Positions 8,138-17,721 of a DNA stretch of 64,000 nucleotides are shown piece after piece. The notes beneath the pieces are model-generated. The model searched no databases, had not been told where the DNA came from, and saw only the letters and a program-made list of their open reading frames with translations. A program made the translations under genes and the position numbers. The DNA lies in assembly GCA_003013855.2 (NCBI GenBank), contig PVNU02000930.1, forward strand, positions 28,788-92,787, in the 5' to 3' direction. Position 1 is the stretch's first letter, and each line of letters begins with the position of its first letter. This DNA comes from Liriodendron chinense. Lineage: Eukaryota > Streptophyta > Magnoliopsida > Magnoliales > Magnoliaceae.

Positions 8138-10249
8138 ATTTTGGAGAGATTGGCAGGCCATCCCTATTATTGCTTCCTAGATGGCTATTCCGGATACAAC
8201 CAAATCGAGATAGCTCCGAAAGACCAAGAGAAAACCACATTTACATGCCCGTTTGGTACCTTCGCTTACCGAAGGATGCCATTCGGATTATGTAATGCAC
8301 CCGCCACATTCCAACGATGCATGTTGAGTATTTTCTCAGACATGGTGGGTGAGTTTCTTGAGGTGTTCATGGATGATTTCTCTGTTTTTGGTAGTACATT
8401 TGATGAGTGTCTCGAGCACTTGAAGTTGGTCTTGATAAGGTGTGAGGAAAAACAGCTTGTATTAAACTGGGAAAAATGCCATTTCATGGTACAAAGAGGA
8501 ATAGTCCTTGGACACATCATCTCGTCCAATGGAATAGAAGTAGACCTGGCGAAAATTGACATAATTTCCAATCTACCACCACCCAAAAGCATACGTGATG
8601 TGCGGTCCTTCCTTGGACACGCCGGCTTCTATCGAAGGTTTATAAAGGACTTTAGTCACATCTCAAGGCCTTTATGCAACCTTCTACAAAAGGAGACTCA
8701 ATTTGAGTGGAGTGCCGAATGTCAATTAGCTTTTTCAAAGCTAAAAGACATGTTGACAACCGCTCCTATTATGCAACCACCAGATTGGTCCATGCCTTTT
8801 GAGTTGATGTGCGATGCTAGCGATTTTGCTATTGGGGCAGTGTTAGGCCAAAAGAAAGATAAAAAGCCCCATGTCATCTACTACGCAAGTAGGACCTTGA
8901 ATCCTGCCCAAGTTAATTATTCGACTACGGAGAAAGAGCTCCTAGCCGTCATCTTTGCCTTGGACAAATTCAGGCCATACTTAATAGGATCCAAAGTTAT
9001 TGTTTATACGGATCATGCGGCGCTGAAATACCTTCTTTCTAAGAAGGATACTAAGCCCCGTTTGCTAAGATGGATCCTACTCCTTCAAGAATTCGACCTG
9101 GAGATCAAAGATAAGAAGGGGGTAGAAAATGTGGTGGCAGATCATCTATCTCGCCTAGTCCTACCAAATTCCATTGATGAGTCACCTATTGAGGACTCAT
9201 TCCCTGATGAGCAACTCTTTGTTGCTATGCATCCACCATGGTACGCTGATATAGCCAACTATCTTTCCACAGGTGCGATGCCGACTCATTGGACTGCGCA
9301 AGACAAACGTAAATTTCTAAGGGAAGTGCGCAGATTTTTCTGGGATGAACCTCTATTGTTTAAATATTGCCCAGACCAGATTATAAGGAGATGCGTCCCC
9401 GATGATGAACACAATTCAGTCATCTCCTTTTGTCATGATCAAGCATGTGGGGGTCATTTTTCAGCCAAGAAAACAACTGCAAAAATTCTGCAGTGTGGTT
9501 TTTATTGGCCCACATTATTTAAAGATACCCATGAGTTTTGCAAAGCATGCGAGCGCTGCCAGAAGTTAGGAGGATTATCTCGTCGCAATATGATGCCTCT
9601 CACCCCAATTCAACATCTTGAAGTCTTTGACTGTTGGGGCATCGATTTCATGGGACCATTCCCCTCATCTTTTGGACATGTCTATATTCTGCTTGCCGTA
9701 GACTATGTGTCTAAATGGATCGAGGCTATCCCATGTAGAACCAATGATCATCGTACGGTTCTCAAGTTTCTCAAAGAAAACATACTTTCTAGATTTGGGA
9801 CGCCTCGAGCCATTATTAGTGATGGTGGTGCTCACTTTTGCAATAGACCTTTTGAAACTTTGATGAAGAAATATGGTATTAGGCACAAAGTGAGTACCCC
9901 ATACCACCCACAAACAAGTGGGCAAGCTGAAATCTCCAATAGGGAAATCAAACAGATTTTAGAAAAGACGGTGAGACCGGATCGCAAGGATTGGTCCCTA
10001 CGATTAGATGATGCACTTTGGGCTCACCGTACTGCCTACAAGACACCCATTGGAATGTCCCCTTATAGACTTGTCTATGGGAAAGCTTGCCACCTGCCTG
10101 TGGAGATAGAACACAAAGCCTATTGGGCAATTCGGGCCCTAAATTTTGACATAGACAAGGCTAGCTCGCTTCGCAAACTTCAATTAAAGAGCTTGAAGAG
10201 ATCCGGAACGATGCATATGAGAATTCGAGGATTTACAAGAGCAAGATGA
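8138..10249 (+). pseudogene. pol: Reverse transcriptase, RNase H and integrase of A (702-aa ORF from 8141)
   Basis: Makes and inserts the DNA copy. RT: FLDGYSGYNQIEIAP, MPFGLCNAPATFQ and the catalytic box FMDDF (residues 76-80). RNase H: ELMCDASDFAIGAVLGQ, YSTTEKELLAVIFALDKFRPYL, YTDHAALKYL. Integrase: zinc-binding HDQACGGHF...CKACERC, then catalytic D502 (WGIDF), D561 (ISDGG) and E597 (QAEIS), a D,D-35-E triad. HPQTSGQAEISNREIK is typical of Athila. The C-terminus goes out of frame at about 10187, where one base is missing compared with G; the true C-terminus is in the next frame (10246-10533). All catalytic residues are present, so the damage is only the upstream stops and this shift. Confidence 0.93.
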
Positions 10250-10533
10250 AGGCCTTTCATGACAAGCACATCTTAAGGAAATCCTTCCATGAAGGACAGA
10301 AAGTGCTCTTGTATAATGCCCGACTTCATCTTTTTTCGGGAAAATTACGATCTCGATGGACCGGCCCATATATTGTTAAAGAAGTTTTTCCTCATGGGGC
10401 TGTTGAGATTGAGAATACAGCAAATGGTGACTGTTTCAAAGTTAATGGACAACGCCTTAAACCATTTGTTGAGAAATTTGATTCAGAGGACATGTCCAGC
10501 TCCCTGAATGATCCTGTTTATCAGGATTATTGA
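10246..10533 (+). pseudogene. pol: Integrase C-terminal segment of A, shifted frame
   Basis: Reads KAFHDKHILRKSFHEGQKVLLYN...LRSRWTGPYIVKEVFPHGAVEIEN, the SH3-like C-terminal domain of Ty3 integrases that binds DNA. It aligns with the C-terminus of G (25008-25300), where it is in frame with the integrase core, so the frame change in A is a deletion and not a separate gene. No chromodomain is seen, as expected for Athila/Tat rather than chromovirus lineages. Confidence 0.88.
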
Positions 10534-10728
10534 TCTCCTAGTCTGATGGAGGTATAGCATAGGTAGGTTTATTTTGTTTTACTGTTTTAGTAGGATTTAG
10601 TTGTTGGAATTGCAGACCTCCATGATCGCTCTCTCAGGTACTATTGTTCTCATTCTCTCATTGTTTACCATTGCTCTCATGTTCATGCTAATTGACGATC
10701 TTTTTACATTGAGGACAATGCAAGATTT

Positions 10729-10740
10729 GGTTGGGGGGTG
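10729..10740 (+). other. Second polypurine-tract-like motif of A
   Basis: GGTTGGGGGGTG, identical to the tract that abuts the 3' LTR, 919 bp upstream of it. G has the same pair (24762-24773 and 23841-23852 on the minus strand), 921 bp apart. Confidence 0.6.
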
Positions 10741-11647
10741 AGATGAGATTCCTCATCTAGCATATTGCAACATTTCGAGCTTCATATGCACAAAATTTTT
10801 TCGAATTTTCTAACATCTCAAAACTCTTTTAGAAAATTTTGTTTCTATACATTTGAGAGGCTATGAGTAGAAGAGGAGGAGAAACGAAGTGTGTGATGTT
10901 GTAGTTTGGAATTTCTTCCAACATAATGGCTTTATATGTTAATTCCCCTATTGTTGTGATTGATAGAAAATTTGAACACCTTTACACCAAGTTCACATTA
11001 CACGATTTTCATGAGTAACAGGTTTATGTGATTTGTGGATTAGATAGACTTTGGTTTAGAGGTGTTGAGCAGCCAAGCCGGGGTATTTTGTCCATCCTTG
11101 TCCATGGGAAAATAATGAAAGATATGGATTTCTAAAAATCCTATCTAAGTTAAAAGAAAAAGGAAAGAAAGGATGAAATCGGGAAGGAAAGAAAATTGGT
11201 GGAAAATTCCGAAAAGGGCTACCTATTACCAACCGGGGGATGGTCGAACCGTAACCAAAGCCGGAAATGGGATGTAGTGTGAAAGCCGTCGGAAGGACGG
11301 TAAGGCAAATTTCTGTCATAGGCTTGTTGTTGCTCTGTGCACCTTGAAATCCCTGGTCTACTTAATCTATAAAGAAGATGGTTCCAGGAACTCATGAGAT
11401 GAACTTTCACTATGCACACTAGGTTGAATTTGTTCGAATTCTTCTATTTATCAATCAGTCAGCGGGGATTTCATGTAAACACTTCTTATGTTTTGAGAGT
11501 CCAAGGTTCAGCTTCTAACACCTAATTTTTCCAAATTTTACACTTATACATCTTGGGATGGATAGAATCATAGGTTCTAAAGGGGAGTTGGATTTGGAGG
11601 GTTGAAATTATTTTCACGCATGTTTTGCTCGGGACTAGCAAAAAGCT

Positions 11648-11659
11648 GGTTGGGGGGTG
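11648..11659 (+). other. Polypurine tract of A
   Basis: GGTTGGGGGGTG directly before the 3' LTR start at 11660; the expected primer for plus-strand DNA synthesis. Confidence 0.8.
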
Positions 11660-13095
11660 TGTTGAACCTCCAATTTATACATTGCATTGCCCATTACACT
11701 ACATAGTTTGCATGATTTTCATGGTTTAAAGGCCCACCTAACACGTGTTTCTGTGATTGTAGGGATGAGAGTGGATTTCATCAAATTGGAGCCAAAAGAA
11801 TGTATTTAAAGACATTGCATGAAGTCCTAGGATGGATCAAAGAAAGAAGAAGAAAAAGGGAGAAAAGAGAATGAAGAAAAGAAGAAAAAGTGGAAGAAAA
11901 ACCAAGGCTGACCGGTCGTCCGACCGGTCAGCCACGTAAAAGATGTAAATGGAAGGAGGCCGACCGGTCTTGACCGGTCGGCCAGGAAGGCTGGACACAT
12001 TGCATTGGGGCCGACCGGTCATGACCGGTCGGCCATAGGCACTGGATGAAGGATAAAAAGCCCGACCGGTCATGACCGGTCGGGCATGCACGCTGGAACA
12101 ATGGACAATCCACGCCGACCGGTCATGACCGGTCGGCTGAGCTCTCTGGAGTATTTGAAAAGCCAGGCCGACCGGTCACGACCGGTCGGCCCTGCGTAAG
12201 AAGTCTCCTTTCTAAATTGGGACTCCGAAAATTGCTGCGCAATGCGAAGGCTTTCGCAGAATCCGACGCAAGGGGGGCTTGTTGCTATAAAAGGCCACCT
12301 AGGGGCTCTCCCTAAGGCATCAGAGAAGAGAAGGAACGTGAGTTTGGAGGCTGAAGGCGACTGTGGAGCGTCTGCAACATCTATTTTCGGGTTTTTCTAG
12401 TTTTATGCTTTATTTTTGAGCTTTTAGTTGTGGCATGACTATGCTCGGCTAAAACCTCTCAGCTAAGGCTGAGAGGTGAAGCTTGTAGCCAGTTCTATGT
12501 TAATTTCAGTTTGATTCAAGTATTTTTTTTAATTCAAGGTTAGAATTTTCTTATGTTCAGTCCAAAAGATGGTAGTTTGAGATGTCTTATCTGAGTTCAT
12601 GTGCTCCGGACATGAATTCCTTTTAATTCTCTGAGATTATCACAGGTTGCTTGTTTAGATTCGAATTATAGTAATCCTTGAGCAGGCCATAGTCCATAGA
12701 CATGGCTGTTACTCCGCAGGCTATGAATTTGAATTCTACATTGATTGAATGGACTTGAACTTGGAAGTTCAACTTGAATTGGATGAATGTGTGTGAATGC
12801 TTTATTTTCCAACTAGATGAGAGATAGGACTTCAAATCTAGTTGTGTTCTCTACTTGGATTGACTGAATTAACATAGGATTGCTACAAGTGGATCCTTGA
12901 AAGCCTTAGTACATTATATCTCTGATTTTTCATTAAGTTACTGTTTTAATTAAACATCTCATTGAAATTGAATTTGTTCTATTAAACTGAGTTGCTGGAG
13001 TAATTAGGAAGCTGTTACTCTTTCCCTGTGGATCGACCTCGGTCTTACCGAGATTTATTACTACATCGCAGCCTTACACTTGAGGCGAGCGAACA
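11660..13095 (+). repeat. 3' LTR of A, 1436 bp
   Basis: Same as the 5' LTR except for two substitutions (near 11801 and 12958) and one extra T in a T run. It is followed by the target duplication GTAAC. It contains the palindrome array, the TATA box near 12286 and the hairpins at 12454 and about 12596. Confidence 0.96.
11910..12189. repeat. Palindrome array in A 3' LTR, 6 units
   Basis: Identical to the array at 3668-3947 (offset 8242), with units at 11910, 11960, 12011, 12062, 12115 and 12168. Confidence 0.95.
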
Positions 13096-13100
13096 GTAAC

Positions 13101-14390
13101 TTAATAGAAAATCGGTGATATAAAGTACTAAGGCATTCAAGGATCCACTTGTAGCAATCCCATGTCAATTCAATCAATCCAAGTATAGAACACAACTAGA
13201 TTTGAAGTCCTATCTCTCATCTAGTTGGAAAATAAAGCATTCACACACATTCAATCCAAATCAAGTTGAACTTCCAAGTTCCAGTCCATTCAATCAATAT
13301 AGAATTCAAAACCATAGCCTGCGGAGTAACAGCCATGCCTATGGACTATGGCCTGCTCAAGGGTTACTATAATTCGAATCTAAACAAGCATTATATGATA
13401 ATCTCAGAGAATTGGAAGGAATTCATGTCCGGAGCACATGAACTCTCATAAAACATCTCAAACTACCACTTTTGGAAACTAGAACATGAGAAAAATCCAA
13501 ACTTGAATTAAAAAGTACTTGAATTAAACTGAATCCAACATCGAATTAGCTACAAGCTTCACCTCTCAGCCTTAGCTGAGACGTTCTAGCCAAGCATATT
13601 CATGCTACAACTAAAAACTCTTAATGAAAGCATAAAACTAGAAAAACCAGAAATAGGAGAGTTGCAGACGCTCCACGACAGCTTCCTCTCCTTAGAACCA
13701 CGTTCCTTAGCTTCTCTCATGACCTAGGAAGAGCCCCTAGGTGTCCTTTTATAGTAAGAAAGCTTCCTTGCGTCGGAAACCTCTAGAATCTACGAAAGGT
13801 TACGCAGTGCGCAGCAGATTTCAGAGTCCCGATTTAGAAAGGACTCTTTTTACACAGGGCCGACCGGTCTAGACCGGTCGGACTGGCCTTTTAAACAGTC
13901 CAGGGAGTGCAGCCGACCGGTCAAGACCGGTCGGACTGTTCTGCCCAGCAGTCCAGTGAGCATAGCCGACCGGTCAAGACCGGTCGGACTCTCTTCACTA
14001 TGGCCAGTGTACATGGCCAACCGGTCAAGACCGGTCGGTCTGGTCTTCAACTTGATCAGCATGCGTGGCCGACCGGTCAAGACCGGTCGGTCCTGATTCC
14101 TTTTGTTCCAGAAATGTGGCCGGCCGGTCGGGCGACCGGTCGGGCTTGTTTTCCTTTGACTTTTTCTTCTTTTCTTCATTCTCTTTTCTCCCTCTTTCTT
14201 CTTCTTTCTTTGATCCATCTTAGACCTTCCTCCAATGTCTTCGAATAACCCTTTTTAAGCTCTAATTGGATGAAGTCCTCTCTCATCCTTACAATCACAA
14301 AACACACGTTAGATGGGCCTTTTAAACAAGAAAACCATGCATATAATGTGATGTAGCAGGCAATGCAATGTATAAGTTGGAGGTTCAACA
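13101..14390 (-). repeat. 5' LTR of B, main part
   Basis: 1290 bp. Read on the minus strand it begins TGTTGAACCTCCAACTT at 14390 and continues at 3417 across element A, giving a 1448-bp LTR. It holds a palindrome array (13860-14143), a TATA box (CTATAAAAGG, 13754-13745) and leader hairpin 1 (13584-13561, one mismatch). Confidence 0.9.
13860..14143. repeat. Palindrome array in B 5' LTR, 6 units, 51-53-bp period
   Basis: Units start at 13860, 13913, 13966, 14017, 14069 and about 14120: paired GACCGGTC boxes with spacer TA in the first and AA in the next four. The sixth is degenerate (GGCCGGTC, spacer GGGC). Most intervals contain a CCAG core. The near edge is 106 bp from the TATA box. Confidence 0.93.
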
Positions 14391-14560
14391 ATTACCTCAT
14401 CAAACTCCTTAAGGTGTTGATAGGCACTTTCACTGTCTAATCCATGGAATTTAGGGAGAAGTTGAATAAGATAGGAATGAATAGGAGAAGGAGAAGAGTA
14501 AGGTTTAGAAAGATAAAACCTGATTCGACACTTGAATCCCTTGTATCTTCTTCAGCTTCT
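14391..14560 (-). pseudogene. gag: gag remnant of D
   Basis: Reverse-strand translation gives LIQLLPKFHGLDSESAYQHLKEFDEV, the start of the gag core seen in A (residues 108-131) and K. The N-terminal part found in other copies is missing or unrecognisable: the leader runs almost straight from the PBS into the core. The frame is cut at 14391 by B. It is too short to make a product. Confidence 0.7.
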
Positions 14561-14669
14561 TAGAAATCCCTGAAAAGAAAAATTAAATAAACAAACTAAG
14601 TTAGTCCTAAAATCCTAAAAAAATCCTAAATAGATACTAATTTCATAAATTTATGAAAAACTGTAAAAA

Positions 14670-14687
14670 TCCCCGGCAACGGCGCCA
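14670..14687 (-). other. Primer-binding site of D
   Basis: Minus strand reads TGGCGCCGTTGCCGGGGA, the canonical Athila PBS, 6 nt from the LTR end at 14694. Confidence 0.9.
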
Positions 14688-14693
14688 AAAACT

Positions 14694-16194
14694 TGTTCGC
14701 TTCCCCAAGTGTAGGGTTGCGATGTAGTAATAAACTCGGTAAGACCGAAGTCGATCCACAGGGACTTATGTAGGATTTCACAAACACATCCAAAAGTGTC
14801 TATTGAAAGCTAATGATCAGATTTTGAATAAGATTGATATGAGTAGCAGTTTTAAAACTAATTTGAATGTAAACAATTATAAAAAGGTACTAGGGGTTCA
14901 AGGATCCACTTGTAGCAATCCTTGATGTTCATTCCACTGTGGTTTTTCATTCTCTCAACTAGAATCGACATTAAGGTCTATCTAGTCGGATGATAGAGCT
15001 GTTAAATCATACAATCTGTCATATGTAAGTTCTATGCATAAGATTCACTCAATGTAGGCTGAGCTGAGCATGCTCAATTGCATAGGTCATTCCCCTTTCC
15101 AAAAGGTCTAGTCCACAATCATAACCATCCTCAAGTCCTGTCACAAGACAAGGCTAGATCATGATTTGAACTTGATTCAAATCACATGCACAGTCCATAC
15201 ATATTTCAGAAAATCATAAAAGTAGAACTTTGATAGGAAGTCCCTTCATGAAGATCATAGTACTAGAGTGCACTCCGATTCCTCGGATCATACAGGTCTA
15301 GACTGATACAAACCAATTAAGAAATTAAGTAATCCTCCCAAACATCCATGAGTCATCATAAGACTAAGAAAAACTACTTAAAAACTTGTATAAACTTCAA
15401 ACCATAGTTCATAATCATGAATTCCACACTTAAAACCAACAAACAATGAATTGAAACATCTTGGATCCACTACAAGCTTCACCTCTTAGCCCTAGCTAAG
15501 AGGTTTAGCTGCTCATGATCCAAGGAAACATGAAACAACTAAAAAGTTCATAAAAACAGCAAAACAAACTAGAGAGAGTTGTGGAACTCCGAAATTCACT
15601 TCCGTCGCCTCCAAGGTTGCTTCAACCCTTCTTAGATACCCTAGGAACGATCCCTAGGTGTCCTTTTATAGTAGGGAGGCTCCACAACTTCAGAAAGATC
15701 GAGAATCTGCGTAAGAGTTACGCAGTGCGTAGAGAAAATTGGCGCCAGGAATACAAACTTTCGAAATTTATGCATGGCCGACCGGTCTGGACCTGTCGGA
15801 CCTCAATGGACAACACTCCAGCAGCCTTGGCCGACCGGTCAAGACCGGTCGGACATCTTCAGCAATGGTCCAGTGCACATAGCTGACCGGTCTAGACCGG
15901 TCTGGCTCTCTTGGCCGACCGGTCAAGACCGGTCGGTCAGTCTTCTTTCTTCTTTTTCTTTCTTTTCTCTCCTTGTTCTTGCTTCTTTCTTTCTTCCCTT
16001 GCTTCTTTCTTCCTTCGGCCCACCTTGGATCTTCATCCAAGGTCCTAAACAAGCTCTCTTCATCTTCAATTAGGCGGAGTCCACTCTTAAACCTGCAATC
16101 ACAAAACATGCATTAGATTAGTCTATAAACCATGCAAACCTCGCACAATGAGTGATGAATTGGGGTTAGAATATGCACAATTAAGAGCTCAACA
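14694..16194 (-). repeat. 5' LTR of D, 1501 bp
   Basis: TG...CA ends on the element strand. It contains the palindrome array 15778-15936, TATA box 15671-15662 and leader hairpin 1 at 15504-15481 (stem ACCTCTTAGC, loop TAGG). Confidence 0.9.
15778..15936. repeat. Palindrome array in D LTR, 4 units
   Basis: Units at 15778, 15831, 15883 and 15915 (intervals 53, 52, 32) with spacers TG, AA, TA and AA between GACCGGTC boxes; units 1 and 3 have point changes. It lies 107 bp from the TATA box. Confidence 0.9.
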
Positions 16195-16774
16195 AAGTCT
16201 ACAAACGAAAACAACTAAAAGTATTGAGTATATAATTACAAAATACTAAAAGTTAGTGACTATTGATTACATTTAACTACTTGTAGACTACAAAGTCAAA
16301 GTACAACCTTAATATCTTAAAATACTCCATAAGATGAATGCCTATGTCCATAATACTCATCCCCTCCATCAGATCCATCCGTGCCAAGTTGGTATCTTCT
16401 CCAAGTTGCTCATTAACCTGACCTGAATCTCAAGGTGGGGAAACATTTCCATCATGTTCTTATATAGATTCAACTAGTTCTTTCAAACTTTTTTTTGTGA
16501 GCTGATCTATATTTAATACCCAATATCTTATAGAACGAGGCGAGTCTGGATACAAACTCAATGGCTTCTTACTTCCTGTGCTCAGCCCTACTTCAGCGTC
16601 ATGTTGTCGAGGAGGACATCATTGATATCTAGAAGCATCTGCCTCTTCTTTACTTAACTTCAATGAAAATTTTATTTTCTCTGCCTCCATAGCCCTCATT
16701 CTAGCTTCCCTTTCCTCTTCCTCTTCCCTACTGATTCTCTTCACTTTCTCTATTTCAGATTCTTTATCAATTAC
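16195..16774. other. Unassigned 580-bp stretch between LTRs D and E
   Basis: Matches nothing else in the window. The reverse strand has an open stretch of about 50 codons (about 16605-16450) reading GLSTGSKKPLSLYPDSP then RSIRYWVLNIDQLTKK. I do not recognise the family. A pyrimidine-rich stretch (16690-16760) encodes Glu/Arg-rich sequence on the reverse strand. It could be host sequence, DNA-transposon remnant or more LTR debris. Confidence 0.4.
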
Positions 16775-17721
16775 TGTTAAGCTCTTAAATGTGTATATTC
16801 TAACCCCATTTCATCACTAACTATGCTTAACTACATGATTAAAGGCCCAACTAATGCATGGTTTTGTGGTTGTAAGAATGAGAGAGAGAATTCATTAATT
16901 GAAGGCTTAGAGACGCTACTTACTAGCATTGAAGATCAAAGGACCAAGCGCCAAAAGGTGGAAGAAAGAAAGCAAAGGAGAAAAGAAAGAAGTGCAGAAC
17001 ATAACACTAAAGACCGGTCGTCCATAGCCTAGGACCGATCGTCTAACCGGTCCAAACACTCAACAGGAGGACCTTGATGCTAAACACTGCTGGACCAATC
17101 ACGACCGGTTGTCCGACCGGTCATTGAATTAAAAGATGGGTTCGAATTTTTAGAAAACTCTCTGGATTGTTTTTGGCCTTTTGCGACCAGTCGGCCAACC
17201 GATCGTCCATGGGCTCAGACCGATCATCTGACCGGTCAGCTATGTAACAGAGCTTCTTCTACAAGCTCCAAAATTTTTTGTGCAAAGCTCAATTTTTGTG
17301 GGATTTCTCGAAGTTTCTTCGCATCTAGGGCCCCAAACCTATAAAAGGACTCCTCTAGATCGTTCCTAAGGCATCCTAGAAGAGAATTACCATGGTAGGA
17401 GGCGGCGGAAGTCGGATCCAGAGTTTTACAACTCCTCCTAGTTTGTTCCTCTAGTTTTTATGTTTTTCTTAGTAGCTTTCATGTTTCCTTGGATCATGAA
17501 TAGCTAAACCTCTTAGCTAGGGCTAAGAGGTGAAGCTTGTAGTGAATCTAAGATGTCTCAATTCGTTTTTTTTTTTCAAGTTGGATTATTAATGAAGAAC
17601 AATGGTTTGAAGTTTGAATAAAGTTCTAAGTAGTTTTTCTTAATCTTATGATGGCTCATGGATATTTAGAAGAATTGCTTGAGCTATTAATTATTTTGAA
17701 TGGTTCTAGACCTGTACGCTT
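16775..17721 (+). mobile_element. Element E: Athila-type LTR fragment
   Basis: Begins TGTTAAGCTCTTAAATGTGTATATTC, the same LTR start as D and O, and runs through a degenerate palindrome array, TATA box (17339-17346) and hairpin 1 (17508-17531). It is cut after about 947 bp by F at 17722. The point of interruption, after GGTCTAGACCTGTA in D, matches E. The remainder is not in the window. Confidence 0.8.
17012..17237. repeat. Degenerate palindrome array in E LTR
   Basis: GACCGGTCGTCC-type boxes and variants (GACCGATC, AACCGGTC, GACCAGTC) between 17012 and 17237. Spacers are mostly 4-5 nt with a GTCC core. Many boxes have C-to-T or G-to-A changes. Confidence 0.75.

Larger units (their letters stand above)
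10534..11659 (+). other. 3' non-coding region of A; no env-like ORF
   Basis: 1126 bp between integrase and 3' LTR with no supportable ORF. Landmarks: a GGTTGGGGGGTG tract at 10729-10740, a block at 11216-11340 strongly conserved in G (24150-24290), and the same tract at 11648-11659 touching the LTR. An env-like gene often lies here in Athila elements but is absent. Confidence 0.8.
3418..13095 (+). mobile_element. Element A: complete Athila-type Ty3 retrotransposon, 9678 bp
   Basis: Complete element: 5' LTR 3418-4852, PBS 4859-4876, gag 5087-6703, pol to 10533, 3' non-coding region to 11659, 3' LTR 11660-13095, TSD GTAAC (3413-3417 and 13096-13100). By eye the LTRs differ by two substitutions and one T in a T run over about 1435 bp, so insertion was recent. 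The family call rests on the PBS, the protease core DLGAS, the RT box FMDD and integrase HPQTSGQAEISN. Many Athila elements have an env-like ORF after integrase; this one has none. pol carries two stops and one frameshift. Confidence 0.96.
1..14390 (-). mobile_element. Element B: Athila-type Ty3 retrotransposon, 5' part, minus strand
   Basis: Minus-strand Athila-type element whose 5' end is at 14390 and whose pol and 3' LTR lie beyond the left edge. Read in its own direction: 5' LTR (14390-13101, then 3417-3260), PBS (3253-3236), gag (3001-2127, then 160-1). Two later insertions split it: A in the 5' LTR (duplicated GTAAC) and solo LTR S in gag (duplicated GAGTG). Removing both makes the LTR and gag continuous. 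B lies in the gag of D, and ATTAC at 14391-14395 is its probable target site. Its gag is close in sequence to that of A. Confidence 0.88.
14391..16194 (-). mobile_element. Element D: Athila-type element, 5' end only
   Basis: Minus strand: 5' LTR 16194-14694, PBS 14687-14670, short leader, and a gag beginning cut at 14391 by insertion of B. The rest of D would lie beyond B, outside the window. The LTR start (TGTTGAGCTCTTAATTGTGC) groups D with E, K and O rather than with A and B. Confidence 0.85.

Noticed and set aside
10534..11659. env-like gene after integrase in A
   Set aside because: The longest reading frames here are short, antisense and not conserved in G; no signal peptide or membrane segment is seen.
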